29,972 bases of DNA from JAOABV01 sp964473505 (GTDB taxonomy: Bacteria; Hydrothermota; Tepidihabitantia; Tepidihabitantales; CAIPLT01): NCBI GenBank assembly GCA_964473505.1, contig CAYYPG010000013.1, positions 1 to 29,972 on the forward strand, in the 5' to 3' direction. Of this stretch, positions 1 to 8,902 are shown one piece after another. Every line of letters starts with the position of its first letter. Position 1 is the first letter of the stretch. Made by a program: the position numbers and the translations under genes. Under the pieces are notes generated by a model. The model saw only the letters and a program-made list of their open reading frames with translations, did no database searches and had not been told where the DNA came from.

Positions 1-950
1 ATAAATATAAACTATAGATCTATCTATAATACATTTCTACTAATATTGACTATGTTTCTTACAGAAAGAGAAAAGTTATACCTAACGATGAAAAATTTCC
101 GCTAATTTTGGCAATCACTTTTTTATTTTTACCATAAAACAGCATATTTTCAATTTCCCACAAATTTAATTATATCTCTTCTGTAATTTTCTGTTTCAAC
201 GAAGAAGTCCTAAATTATATATATTATTAGCAAGCCCCGGTGCAACCACTAATATACCATCCAGATTACCTAATTGTCGGATTCCTCAAATATACTTCAC
301 TTTACCCAATTAATTTAACTATATTCAGTAGGATAACAGTTTAAGTTATCTGGACCAAGTATAAAGCATGGCATTTCAAATCGGGCTCACACCATAACAC
401 ATCATCAAAAAATTCTCATTACTTTACTTTATTTTAATCTAACTTCGAAATAAAGACATCATCTCTTATCAGTAATACAATCTACAAAAAATTTCAATGG
501 TGTATAACAAGAAAAAGAAATAGAAAGAATTTATGAGCACACAAAATTTTATTTTACAAGGTGTTTTCAGAAGTAAAAGGGTTTTGGGAGAAAAGACGAC
601 AACTTGGTATTGCGCCATGACATTACATCGACTCTAAGACCCCAATTCTATTACTTTCATCTCACATAATTGATGTCCCCAAACGGATTTTATCATAGAT
701 ATCGAACATTCGTTGTTAAAGATAAACCATAAGAAATCTGCTGGCGAAAGAGATAAAACTCATTCATAGAATGGCAATAATAATCAACACAGAGTTTTCT
801 TAACTTCTTATAAAAGGGAATATATTTTCCTGAGTCATACTCTTAAACCGATGTTAAATTCACCCCTTGCTAACTAAAACTTATCTTATTAATTAATTTT
901 TAACTCATAAAACTTGAATATGTAAGGGTTGAGCAGACCGCAATTTGGTC
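1..950. other. Gene-free AT-rich stretch
   Basis: I see no open frame with coding character on either strand and no tRNA-like or rRNA-like segment. A few short stretches (for example around 211-293 on the minus strand and 680-730 on the plus strand) read like scraps of coding sequence, but each is closed by stops within about 25 codons. The region may be decayed sequence; nothing can be named. Confidence 0.5.
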
Positions 951-979
951 TTGACAGAATTCTATTTGACTATTAAACT
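951..979 (+). promoter_or_regulatory. Sigma70-type promoter of the PorV-like gene, leaderless
   Basis: TTGACA at 951-956 and TAAACT at 974-979 are separated by exactly 17 nt. The -10 box ends 8 nt before the ATG at 988, so the predicted transcript starts at or next to the start codon. There is no Shine-Dalgarno sequence. The -35 is a perfect consensus match; the -10 matches 4 of 6. Confidence 0.5.
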
Positions 980-987
980 TAAGTATT

Positions 988-1899
988 ATGTTAATGCTAA
1001 TTTTATCAATATTAGTGTCTAGTTCTTGGCATTCTGGAGAAACCGGATTCAATTTCTTAAAACTAACGCCCTCAGCCCGCGAAGCCGCAATGGCAAATGC
1101 CACGATTGGAGTTGAAAATGATAATGCATTATCCGCTTTTGATTTTCTATATAATCCCGCACAAAAATTGGTTAAGACTTCTTGGGGTGTTGGTTATTTT
1201 AGCCTACCGGCTGGAATAAATTATGGGGTAATTAGTTATAAAAGGAATCGATTATTACCCTTTACTCATTGCAGTGGATTAAGTTTATCTTTTCTAAATT
1301 CTGGACCCATAAAACACACTGATGATCAAAGCAATCCCTTAGGAACTTTTTCTGTCACCTATGCCAAATTCCTTATTGGTGGAACAATCGTTGACCATAA
1401 TGAATTAAAAATCGGAGTGAATCTTAAGTTACTTTATGGTTCTATTGAAAAATTTTATGGTTTAGGATTGGCTTCTGATATCGGACTACGCTTTGATCCG
1501 AAAGTTAAAAACTTAAGCACCGGTGCGGTGATAAGAAATTTAGGTTATCAGATAAAACCGTTTGACACCCAATCTGATAAACTGCCTTTGGAAATTGGAA
1601 TCGGTGGTGGATATAAAATTAATGAGATACTTAACCTTGCCTTAGATGTTCGGAAGGCGATTGATAGTCCAGTTTATTTCTGTTTAGGATTTGAAGGATG
1701 GGTTAATAAATATTTAGCGATCCGCGCCGGTTATAATGCTTTACGCCGTGACTTGACAACTGGTGCTGGTTCAGATATTTTAGCCGGCTTTGCTATCGGT
1801 TTAGGCGTGAAAGTATCCAAGTATCAAGTCGATTATAGTTTTACGCCGATGCTCAATTTAGGACGCCAACATCATCTTAGTCTGACTTTTTCGCCTTAA
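988..1899 (+). CDS. PorV/PorQ-family outer-membrane protein
   Basis: A 303-residue protein with an N-terminal signal-like hydrophobic stretch (residues 1-13), then GFNFLKLTPSAREAAMANA and a downstream NPA (FLYNPAQKL). This segment is the hallmark of the PorV/PorQ (UPF0164-like) family. The rest alternates short hydrophobic strands and turns and ends in a strand finishing with Phe-Ser-Pro, consistent with an outer-membrane beta-barrel. In Bacteroidetes, PorV acts as the shuttle/receptor of the type IX secretion system. The two sorting-domain proteins at 24026 and 25006 make a similar role possible here, but PorV-like proteins are numerous in such genomes and the exact role is inference. It has its own promoter; the next gene follows after 46 nt. 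Confidence 0.75.
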   Translation: MLMLILSILVSSSWHSGETGFNFLKLTPSAREAAMANATIGVENDNALSAFDFLYNPAQKLVKTSWGVGYFSLPAGINYGVISYKRNRLLPFTHCSGLSLSFLNSGPIKHTDDQSNPLGTFSVTYAKFLIGGTIVDHNELKIGVNLKLLYGSIEKFYGLGLASDIGLRFDPKVKNLSTGAVIRNLGYQIKPFDTQSDKLPLEIGIGGGYKINEILNLALDVRKAIDSPVYFCLGFEGWVNKYLAIRAGYNALRRDLTTGAGSDILAGFAIGLGVKVSKYQVDYSFTPMLNLGRQHHLSLTFSP

Positions 1900-1945
1900 A
1901 AAGCCAACAATTCTCCATAATCACGAAAGGAAAAGACAATTATTT

Positions 1946-2893
1946 ATGAAAAAACAATTTGTAAAAGATTTAATCGTTGGTAATAAAGTTGATGATGTCT
2001 TCTTCATTCGAAGCCGGCGACAATTAAAAAAACACGATGGCAGTAAATTTTTAATCATAGAACTTTCTGACCGTAGTGGTATTATATTAGGTAAAATTTG
2101 GGATGGTGTCGACCAATTTTATGCTGAAACCACCCCAGGTAATTTTGCTAAAATTCAAGGTGATGTAACCGAATATAATGGTGAAACCCAAATTACTATC
2201 CTGAGCATCAATCGAGTTGCTGATCAAGATGTTACGCCAAAAGATTTTATTGCCAGTAGCCGTTTTGATCTTGAAACGATGTATGTTGAACTTATAGATT
2301 ATATCAATGCGATACCCGATTCCGATTATCGAAAATTACTTAATAATATCTTCAGCAGTTCGGATATAAGTCAAAAATTTAAAATGGCACCAGCATCTAC
2401 CGGCATTCATCATGCGTATCTTGGTGGATTGTTAGAACATACCCTGTTTATGCTTCGACTCGCGCAATCGGTTCAGTATGTCTATCCTGAAATTGATTTT
2501 TCTTTGTTGGTCGCTGGTATCATTGTCCACGACATTGGAAAAATTAAAGAATATAACTATGATAAAGCCATAAGCCATACGGATGAAGGATATTTGATAG
2601 GCCATATTGTTATCGGCTATGAAATCGTGAAAAGAGAAATTGATAAAATTTCTGATTTTCCTGAAGACAAAAAGCAGTTATTACTTCATATTATTTTAAG
2701 CCATCATGGCCTAAGAGAGTTTGGCTCACCAACAACGCCGAAATTTGCTGAAGCCTACTTAGTCCACGCTTTAGATAACTTAGATGCCCGTCTGATGATG
2801 TACCGTGAAGTTACAGAAAATGTTCAAGGAGCAAAATGGAGCGATTATCATCAATTTCTGGAAACAAAAGTCTTTATCAGAAATCCATTATAA
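1946..2893 (+). CDS. OB-fold/HD-domain 3'-5' exoribonuclease, YhaM family
   Basis: A 315-residue protein, the normal length for YhaM-type enzymes. An N-terminal OB-fold nucleic-acid-binding domain (about 15-95, with FLIIELSDRSGIILGKIWDG) is followed by an HD metal-dependent hydrolase domain (about 150-300). Visible metal ligands are H165 in GGLLEHTLFM, H195-D196 in the HD motif IIVHDIGK, H220, H253-H254 and the D277/D280 region. Family knowledge: these enzymes trim RNA or single-stranded DNA from the 3' end. It is probably co-transcribed with the PorV-like gene 46 nt upstream. A purine-rich GAAAGGAAAAG lies rather far (about 12 nt) from the ATG. Confidence 0.85.
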   Translation: MKKQFVKDLIVGNKVDDVFFIRSRRQLKKHDGSKFLIIELSDRSGIILGKIWDGVDQFYAETTPGNFAKIQGDVTEYNGETQITILSINRVADQDVTPKDFIASSRFDLETMYVELIDYINAIPDSDYRKLLNNIFSSSDISQKFKMAPASTGIHHAYLGGLLEHTLFMLRLAQSVQYVYPEIDFSLLVAGIIVHDIGKIKEYNYDKAISHTDEGYLIGHIVIGYEIVKREIDKISDFPEDKKQLLLHIILSHHGLREFGSPTTPKFAEAYLVHALDNLDARLMMYREVTENVQGAKWSDYHQFLETKVFIRNPL

Positions 2894-3110
2894 ATATTTC
2901 TTAAACCAATCTATCTTCCCGAATTAAATTTATTCCGCTTTAATCTCAATTTTCTTTAGCGGTTACAGTTTAATTTAGCAAGTATGATAGCATAAACTTG
3001 TTTTAAGCCAAGATTAACCTTATAAGAGTTGTTTTGGGCTTCATTCGAAGTCCAGTTAGACACCTTTATCAACCGTTGTTAATCTAAACTATTTATAGAT
3101 ATTAAAATAA

Positions 3111-3455
3111 GTAAAAATGAATATCTCGTCTTTTTTGGTTATATTAGTCAAAATGGAAATCGTAAAAATTTGATTTTAGGACCCACCAGAAATCAAGATG
3201 ATTACTTTTATCAATTATCAATATTATCATAAGTTAAAAATGAACCCCCGACCATTTTTGTTCTCATTGGTCAAGATAGATATTATAAGGATTGATTTAG
3301 GGATGTGCCCGAATTTTCCAAATGCTGAACATCTTTTATTGGCCTTTCTTATTCCCATTAAGGTAACATTAGAATCTATTTTATCGCTGGTTAAAAATGA
3401 AAGACCTCTTCGCTTTTTGTACTTATTAGTTAAGATTGACATTGTAAAAATTGCT
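3111..3455 (+). repeat. Three diverged ~62-bp direct repeats upstream of the V-ATPase D gene
   Basis: Three copies lie near 3111-3171, 3233-3295 and 3390-3455. Each begins with a version of GTTAAAAATGAA, has a T-rich core, and ends with a version of GTCAAGATNGANATNGTAAAAATTG. When translated, each gives a line of the type VKMN...FL..LVKIDIVKI, so they could be relics of a repeated peptide, but the first copy has a stop and the open stretch has no ribosome-binding site. The third copy contains the -35 box of the downstream gene. Otherwise the 2894-3469 gap holds no gene I can support. Confidence 0.55.
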
Positions 3456-3463
3456 GTTAAAAT
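3436..3463 (+). promoter_or_regulatory. Sigma70-type promoter of the V-ATPase D gene, leaderless
   Basis: TTGACA (3436-3441) and TAAAAT (3458-3463, 5 of 6) are separated by 16 nt. Only 6 nt separate the -10 box from the ATG at 3470, so transcript and coding sequence should start almost together. No Shine-Dalgarno sequence is present. Confidence 0.5.
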
Positions 3464-3469
3464 AAAGAC

Positions 3470-4090
3470 ATGTTGATTTCTGCGGGCGCAACCCGAATGG
3501 AATTGTTGAAATTGCGACGCCGATTAGTTATTGCGCGTCGTGGTCATAAACTTTTAAAAGACAAACAAGAACTGATGATGCGCAAAATTTTAGAAATGAT
3601 TAATACCATTAAAGGTGAACGCAGAAAAATCGCAGAGCAATTAAAACAATTAAATACTCAGTTAATGTATGCCAAAGCAATGTATGGCGAATCAAATTTT
3701 GAAGATGCCTTGTCCAGTTCTAACCGCGCGATTAATGTTCACTTCGGTACGGGTAATATCGCCAATATTTTAGTGCCCATGATTGAACGGGTCGAATTTA
3801 GTGGTTCGTTCAGAAATTATAATTGGACAAATACCTCTGGAGAATTGGATAACGCCTTATGGGCAATGTCCGATTTGATTTTATCTTTATTAATGCTGGC
3901 AATTAATGAGAAAACCTTAGAATTACTAGCCGAAGAATTAGAAAAAACCCGACGCCGAGTAAATGCCTTAGAATTCGTCCTAATCCCATCTATCACTGAA
4001 ACTATAAAATATATTACCATGAAATTAGGTGAAGCCGAACGCGGCAGTTTGGTCCGATTAATGCGCATTAAAGAGATTTTACGAAGTTGA
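3470..4090 (+). CDS. atpD: V/A-type ATP synthase subunit D
   Basis: A 206-residue protein with the family's N-terminal signature TRMELLKLRRRL..ARRGHKLLKDKQELMM (residues 8-37) and long helical segments at both ends. The C-terminal part has E-L-E-K-T-R-R-R-V-N-A-L-E, as expected for the coiled coil of the rotary stalk. Subunit D is the central shaft of A/V-type ATPases, coupling the A3B3 head to the membrane ring. The usual partners (A, B, C, E, F, I, K) are not beside it: neighbours are an exoribonuclease and a VanZ-like protein. It has its own promoter, so it is either a detached member of a complex encoded elsewhere or an orphan. Confidence 0.92.
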   Translation: MLISAGATRMELLKLRRRLVIARRGHKLLKDKQELMMRKILEMINTIKGERRKIAEQLKQLNTQLMYAKAMYGESNFEDALSSSNRAINVHFGTGNIANILVPMIERVEFSGSFRNYNWTNTSGELDNALWAMSDLILSLLMLAINEKTLELLAEELEKTRRRVNALEFVLIPSITETIKYITMKLGEAERGSLVRLMRIKEILRS

Positions 4091-4223
4091 TGCTTTACCC
4101 AACGACCACAAATGAGTTATCAATTCTACCAAAATGGTCTGAGCAAAAGATATTAAGGATGAGCAAACAGACTTTGGGGACTAATTGTCGGTCCCAAATG
4201 GTTTTGTTCAATAAATTTAATTA

Positions 4224-4559
4224 ATGAATTTTAGAAAACGCGTGTTTATTTTTATTGGTTTGACCGTGGGAATAATTCTTATTTCATTAATTCCCATACC
4301 TCCGACATTACAAAATAAATCCCAGGACTGGGATAAACTGATACATTTTTCAATCTATAGCATCTGGGGTTTTATTGGTCAAAGTGTTTTATCAGTTGGA
4401 GCGCTATTATTGGGAAGTTTTTTGTCCCTATTAACCGAATTGTCTCAAAAGTTTATTCCTGGACGAGTACCAGAAATTGCTGATTTTACAGTTAATGTCT
4501 TGGGTTTGGTTATCGGCACAAGTTTCTGGGAATTAATCGCAAAACGAGTAAAGAATTGA
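4224..4559 (+). CDS. VanZ-like family membrane protein
   Basis: A 111-residue protein with hydrophobic segments near residues 7-25, 42-72 and 84-105. The pattern IPIPP...QDWDKLIHF followed by TELSQKFIPGR.PEIADF..NVLG matches VanZ-like small membrane proteins (KLIHF, E-x-x-Q-x-F.PGR and DxxxNxxG landmarks). The family includes the teicoplanin-resistance protein VanZ, but most members have no known role, and nothing here points to antibiotic resistance. It stands alone, 133 nt after atpD, without a strong ribosome-binding site. Confidence 0.8.
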   Translation: MNFRKRVFIFIGLTVGIILISLIPIPPTLQNKSQDWDKLIHFSIYSIWGFIGQSVLSVGALLLGSFLSLLTELSQKFIPGRVPEIADFTVNVLGLVIGTSFWELIAKRVKN

Positions 4560-4640
4560 TTATATGCATCTGGACACTAAGAGGTCTGATTTTCACCATT
4601 TGAATTTTAACCTTGTAATTAGTTTTGATTTTTCTGAAAT

Positions 4641-5912
4641 ATGATACTATCTAATCCTAAAGGCACTCAGGATTTTCTTCCGCCATTTTCCGAACAAAAA
4701 CATTATGTCGAAAGTCAATTCCGAAAGATTGTGACGCTTTACGGATTTTCGGAAATTATCACTCCTTGTTTTGAACATACTGAATTGTTTTTACGTTCAA
4801 CCGGCTTGACTACTGATATTATTACTAAACAGATATACTCCTTTACGGATAAAGGTGGTAGAGATTTGACGCTTCGACCCGAAGGAACCCCTGGCGTAGT
4901 TCGGGCATTTCTCCAGAATAACCTTAAACCACCGATGCGCTTATTTTATATTGGTCCGATGTTTCGTTATGAACGACCCCAAAAAGGTCGGTATCGGGAA
5001 TTTTATCAATTAGGTATTGAAGTAATTGGCGAAGCCTATCCTGAAACTGATGTTGAGGTAATTGAAATGGGGCTCCATTTCTTTTCTGCTGTTAATATCC
5101 GAGATGTGATTGTCAAAGTAAATAGTGTTGGTTGCCGATTGTGTCGCAATAAGTTTCGTTCAGATTTAGTCTTGTTTCTCAATACCGGACAAGATAAAAT
5201 TTGTGAAGACTGTAAGTCTCGATTAGAGCGTAATCCGTTAAGGGTCTTTGATTGCAAAGAAACAACTTGTCAGGAACTATACCAATCCGCGCCCAAAGTA
5301 ACTGATTATCTCTGTTATGATTGCCAAAATCATTTTCAAGGTGTGCTTAACGAGTTAGTCAAACGCAATCTGCCATTTGAATTGGATAAAATGATGGTGC
5401 GGGGATTAGATTATTATACGCGAACTACCTTTGAATATGTGCTGAGTTCTCAAAATCCCTTAGGTGCCCAAGATAGTTTAGGTGGTGGTGGTCGCTACGA
5501 TAATTTAATTGAAGAGTTCGGCGGACCCAAAATACCCGCAATCGGTTTTGCTTTAGGATTAGAAAGAATTTTGCTTTGTTTAGACAGTCCCATATCTAAA
5601 CGGAAAAATTTAGTCTATCTCATTCCCTTGGATAATGAAGCCGAAAAACTGACCAGACAATTAGTCAAAAGTCTTCGCGAAAACAACATTCCGGCAATCC
5701 ACAATCCCGCTGATAAGAACTTACGAAGTGGTTTAGGTATTGCCGACAATTTATCTTGCGAATATGCGATACTTGTCGGACCGGAAGAAATCAAGAAACA
5801 AATATTCACCGTAAAAAAATTATCAACCAAAAGCCAACAAGAAGTTTCTCAAAACCAAATTATTGATTTTTTCCAGAAAGAATTTAGAGACGATCTTTTC
5901 AACCAATCCTAA
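4641..5912 (+). CDS. hisS: Histidyl-tRNA synthetase
   Basis: A 423-residue class II aminoacyl-tRNA synthetase, full length. It opens with SNPKGTQDFLPP, a canonical HisRS start. Motif 2 is FRYERPQKGRYREFYQ (from F108), the histidine-binding signature is GLDYYTRTTFEY (from G255), then GGGGRYDNLI, and motif 3 is GFALGLERILL (from G302). The C-terminal anticodon-binding domain covers about 325-415. A cysteine-rich insertion (CRLC, CEDC, CYDC) occurs between motif 2 and the histidine signature, which is common in many bacterial HisRS. It charges tRNA-His. Gene order gives no operon partner. Confidence 0.97.
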   Translation: MILSNPKGTQDFLPPFSEQKHYVESQFRKIVTLYGFSEIITPCFEHTELFLRSTGLTTDIITKQIYSFTDKGGRDLTLRPEGTPGVVRAFLQNNLKPPMRLFYIGPMFRYERPQKGRYREFYQLGIEVIGEAYPETDVEVIEMGLHFFSAVNIRDVIVKVNSVGCRLCRNKFRSDLVLFLNTGQDKICEDCKSRLERNPLRVFDCKETTCQELYQSAPKVTDYLCYDCQNHFQGVLNELVKRNLPFELDKMMVRGLDYYTRTTFEYVLSSQNPLGAQDSLGGGGRYDNLIEEFGGPKIPAIGFALGLERILLCLDSPISKRKNLVYLIPLDNEAEKLTRQLVKSLRENNIPAIHNPADKNLRSGLGIADNLSCEYAILVGPEEIKKQIFTVKKLSTKSQQEVSQNQIIDFFQKEFRDDLFNQS

Positions 5913-6175
5913 CAAACCTCAATTTCGAGGATAAAAGCGTAACTTAAAAAACAATTAATATAAAACACAAAATATATCAATCATAACCTACCACTAATTT
6001 TGCGATTAATTTTGATTGTCTTATCAGATAGCATGTTTAAATATAATCACTTAGGTCATTTTAATGTTTTGTAATGTAATTTTAAACCTTTCATCAGGAT
6101 AGTATATTTAAATTTTTCTGAGTATATGTTGAACCTTCTATTCCTTCTATTTGGTTCTTTACTTCTCTTATTTAT

Positions 6176-6282
6176 GAAAACTCTGAAAAATACTCAAGAG
6201 ACACCGCACCCCTCAAGAAAAACCAATAATTATGCTTCTGCATTTCATATCTTTTAAACTAATATTGACTTTGTCAGAGTTC
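6176..6282 (+). repeat. MITE-like repeat, copy 1
   Basis: A 107-bp element starting GAAAACTCTGAAAAA and ending TTGACTTTGTCAGAGTTC, the end being an imperfect inverted repeat of the start. It is flanked by a perfect 8-bp direct repeat TTATTTAT (6168-6175 and 6283-6290), a target-site duplication. The right duplication contains the stop codon of the polyferredoxin gene, so the element landed exactly at that gene's 3' end. The rest of the 5913-6175 gap after hisS shows nothing I can name. Confidence 0.85.
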
Positions 6283-7104
6283 TTATTTATCTTGGAATGA
6301 CACTGCGACCGAAACTGCAAGTTTAGGACATTTATATTTACATTCTAAACAACGAATACATTCTTTGGCATTAGGATTGTCATAAATATTAATATCAACC
6401 GGACAGACTTTGCGACAGAGATTACATTTCTTTTCTCCACATTTATTGGGGTCAACTGACATTCGGACTAAAGAAATTCGGTTAAACACTGAATAGATAG
6501 CACCAATAGGACATAGCGCTCGACAGAAAAATCTTTTAATAAAAATGGACCCGATGATAATAAAGCCTAATATCACAATTTTAGTCTTAAAGAGCCAGCC
6601 GACCAATGCTTTTAATGCGCCCGTTTTATCAGCCAATACCATCGGTATACCGGCTTCAAGAGCTCCGGCCGGACAGAGTTTACAAAACCAAGGCTCGGTA
6701 GTTAAATAGACTGCAATACCGGCGATACCGATTAATACTGCATATTTAGTATAGGTCAGCCATTGCGGTAAATTTACTTTTATTTTAGAAATTTTTTTGA
6801 GCAGATCTTGAAAAAATCCCAAAGGACAGACCCAAGCACAAGACATTCTCCCCACTAAAATACCAACCGCACCAAAAAATCCTGCGATATAAAATGGAAT
6901 CTGGTGTCTACCAATAAAATATTGCAGACTGCCCATTGGGCAACCAAACCGTGACAATGGGCATGTCCAACAAGTTAGAATCGGTACACAGAATCGTTTT
7001 GTAAATCCCTGGTAGATATGACCTGTCCATAATGCAGGATAATAACTTAACTGAATAAGCATTGCTATAATCTGACCTAATCGGAACGGACGGAGTTTGC
7101 GCAT
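6283..7104 (-). CDS. Membrane polyferredoxin (NapH/NosR-like 4Fe-4S protein)
   Basis: A 273-residue protein from the ATG at 7104, chosen because it overlaps the stop of the small gene upstream (TAATG); a longer frame from 7131 is possible but would overlap that gene. It has four or five membrane helices with short cysteine motifs between them (C39, C45/C48, C55; C89/C93 in CAWVCP; C141/C144 in CKLCP; C194/C198 in CRALCP). The C-terminal ferredoxin domain binds two 4Fe-4S clusters: C222-x4-C-x2-C-x3-CP and C249-x2-C-x2-C-x3-CP. NapH/CcoG-like proteins of this type pass electrons across or along the inner membrane. Here it ends a cluster of thioredoxin-like proteins, so it may feed periplasmic thiol chemistry. 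The electron donor is unknown. Confidence 0.85.
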   Translation of the reverse strand: MRKLRPFRLGQIIAMLIQLSYYPALWTGHIYQGFTKRFCVPILTCWTCPLSRFGCPMGSLQYFIGRHQIPFYIAGFFGAVGILVGRMSCAWVCPLGFFQDLLKKISKIKVNLPQWLTYTKYAVLIGIAGIAVYLTTEPWFCKLCPAGALEAGIPMVLADKTGALKALVGWLFKTKIVILGFIIIGSIFIKRFFCRALCPIGAIYSVFNRISLVRMSVDPNKCGEKKCNLCRKVCPVDINIYDNPNAKECIRCLECKYKCPKLAVSVAVSFQDK

Positions 7105-7238
7105 TATTGTAGTCCCATACAAGAAAGACACATTACTGAACCGACTGCCTCGGTTTCGATTAACTGGCCTTTTTTATTACCCCAAAAGATACCCAAGGCG
7201 CAAACGATTAAAATTAATATAATAATTAATTTTTTCAT
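7104..7238 (-). CDS. Small membrane-anchored CxxC peptide
   Basis: A 44-residue gene too short for most gene callers. The sequence is MKKLIIILILIVCALGIFWG (one hydrophobic anchor), a short linker, then VMCLSCMGLQ at the extreme C-terminus with a CxxC pair (C37/C40). Its start is 5 nt after the stop of the outer-membrane-protein gene, and its TAA overlaps the ATG of the polyferredoxin (TAATG). That tight packing is strong evidence for real translation and coupling. I infer that the CxxC is a redox or cluster-binding site working with the polyferredoxin; no family is recognised. The topology would place the cysteines in the periplasm. Confidence 0.7.
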   Translation of the reverse strand: MKKLIIILILIVCALGIFWGNKKGQLIETEAVGSVMCLSCMGLQ

Positions 7239-7243
7239 ATGGA

Positions 7244-8719
7244 TTAGAAAATACTTGTTAACACAACTTTTACGCCTTTAAATGGTTCTTCAAATCGGCA
7301 GACGCCGCCGGAACAAACCAAACCGCCTTTTTCGCTACCAACTCGTAATCGTAGATTATGTTTATTAGTAATGTCCAGACTCAATTCTGCCATAGGCCAG
7401 CTTTTTTCTTTGCCCAGCTTGGCAATCAACCATGCAGGTGTACGATTGCGCCTTTCGTATCTGAGTGTCAATTGGAATAATTCGCTCTTACCGATTGAAA
7501 CCGAGAGTGCGTGGTCATAATATTTACTCGTATCAGTAGTAATAAAATCGTGCTCATAATTGGCTTCGACAAAAATCTCACCTATATTATAAGTGATTTC
7601 TAAGCTTGGTGTAAATTCTTTCTTGGTATTTATCAGTAGTTCGATTTTTTCTTTCGTTATTCCCACGAATGTACCGAGCAGTTCCAATTTTTCATTCGGA
7701 TTGGATTTAATTTTCAATATCCGTTCGGTTACACCCTGAATTTTATTATGAGTTTTTAGTTCGTTATAATTTATCTCAAAATTGAGATTGTCTAACGGCG
7801 AATAATTTACCGAGGTGCCGAAACCAAACTCGTCTGTGCCGCGGTTAATAGAATAACCGGATTTAATGGGCGTGGGTGGTTCATTATAACGATAACCCAA
7901 TCCGCCAAAGCCAATTGAATCATAATTCACTACCTGAAAAGCAAGACCTAAACCCGCCAGCGTTAGATTAGATGAAAATAGAATACCGTTGCCGGTTAAT
8001 CTACCACCAATGTTAGGATAACAGCCAAGTTGGCGGGCATATTCAAAATAGCCTTCGTATGGTCCAATTTGAAATCCAATATCTCCTCCAAACAATTCGG
8101 TAAAAGCACGGGGTGTCATATCAATTCTTCGATTATAACGGACATACCGACCACCGATAGTGACATTAATAATTTCTGGTAACGGCAATTTGCTTTCCAA
8201 ATTTGCTCCCCGTATCTGATCGGTGGTATCATTTTTTATCCGATAAGCATTTTCTTCAAAAAAGATATTGCGTGGTCGACCGAACAAAACCGATAATTCA
8301 CTATTAAACATCTTGAAATTACCTTTTGCTCCGTAGATTGAGTTATCGGTTCTAAAATCTTCATCTAAAAACTGATTTAAAACTAAACCTCGGCCATAGG
8401 TTGTATAATAGGTACCGTAGATGATATTCAGCGGTTCATTCGCGTATTCAATACTGTAATCAATATATTGCAGTCGTTTTTGCTCGAACAAAGATGGTTG
8501 CCAGAAAAAGAATAGCCCCCGTAAAGTTAGATTGTTATAGGCAAAAGATAATTTTAACTTATCCTCAATATGTTCTTTAAGTGTATCGACAAATAACCAG
8601 TATTCAGCAGTATTACCTCCATTTAGTTGAATTTCTTGGGCTGACAATAAATTAGCACCCAACAAACAAGCAGCCAGAATTAAGTCACAAGCACGCTTGG
8701 GGATATTTTTTGTATTCAT
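7244..8719 (-). CDS. DUF6029-like outer-membrane beta-barrel protein
   Basis: A 491-residue protein with a signal peptide ending around LLSAQE (residue 29). It then has many alternating amphipathic strands and a terminal strand VKVVLTSIF ending in Phe, as outer-membrane barrels do. The segment GTYYTTYGRGLVLNQF..E.F..DNSIYGAKG resembles the Y-x-x-x-G-x-G-L...R...DN...G core of Bacteroidetes DUF6029 proteins. The function of that family is unknown. It sits between TlpA and the CxxC peptide in the redox cluster, with only 5 nt to the latter. A MITE copy ends 10 nt upstream of its start codon and no Shine-Dalgarno is visible, so its expression signals may have been replaced by the insertion. Confidence 0.6.
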   Translation of the reverse strand: MNTKNIPKRACDLILAACLLGANLLSAQEIQLNGGNTAEYWLFVDTLKEHIEDKLKLSFAYNNLTLRGLFFFWQPSLFEQKRLQYIDYSIEYANEPLNIIYGTYYTTYGRGLVLNQFLDEDFRTDNSIYGAKGNFKMFNSELSVLFGRPRNIFFEENAYRIKNDTTDQIRGANLESKLPLPEIINVTIGGRYVRYNRRIDMTPRAFTELFGGDIGFQIGPYEGYFEYARQLGCYPNIGGRLTGNGILFSSNLTLAGLGLAFQVVNYDSIGFGGLGYRYNEPPTPIKSGYSINRGTDEFGFGTSVNYSPLDNLNFEINYNELKTHNKIQGVTERILKIKSNPNEKLELLGTFVGITKEKIELLINTKKEFTPSLEITYNIGEIFVEANYEHDFITTDTSKYYDHALSVSIGKSELFQLTLRYERRNRTPAWLIAKLGKEKSWPMAELSLDITNKHNLRLRVGSEKGGLVCSGGVCRFEEPFKGVKVVLTSIF

Positions 8720-8729
8720 ACTCTTAAGA

Positions 8730-8837
8730 GAACTCTGACAAAGTCAATATTGATTCAAATGGCATGAGATGCAGAAGCATAATTGTTGATTTTTTCTTAT
8801 TGTGTGCGGTGTCTTTTGAGCATTTTTCAGAGTTTTC
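8730..8837 (-). repeat. MITE-like repeat, copy 2
   Basis: A 108-bp copy in reverse orientation (GAACTCTGACAAAGTC at its left, TTTTTCAGAGTTTTC at its right). The flanks are CTTAAGA (8723-8729) and CTTAAAA (8838-8844), a 7-bp target duplication with one change. It splits the tlpA-to-DUF6029 intergenic space. On the minus strand it points a TTGACT box toward the DUF6029 gene, though no good -10 follows. Confidence 0.85.
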
Positions 8838-8902
8838 CTTAAAAATTTATAACATTAAATCAATTATCGTATCTTTTAAAGCTCTTTTACTGGATTTGAT
8901 AA

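Noticed and set aside
211..293. Minus-strand coding scrap GNLDGILVVAPGLANN
   Set aside because: It is about 25 codons between stops without any supporting signal; chance is enough.
3198..3476. 92-residue gene upstream of the V-ATPase D gene
   Set aside because: It is made of the diverged direct repeats, overlaps the start of atpD and its promoter, and has no ribosome-binding site.
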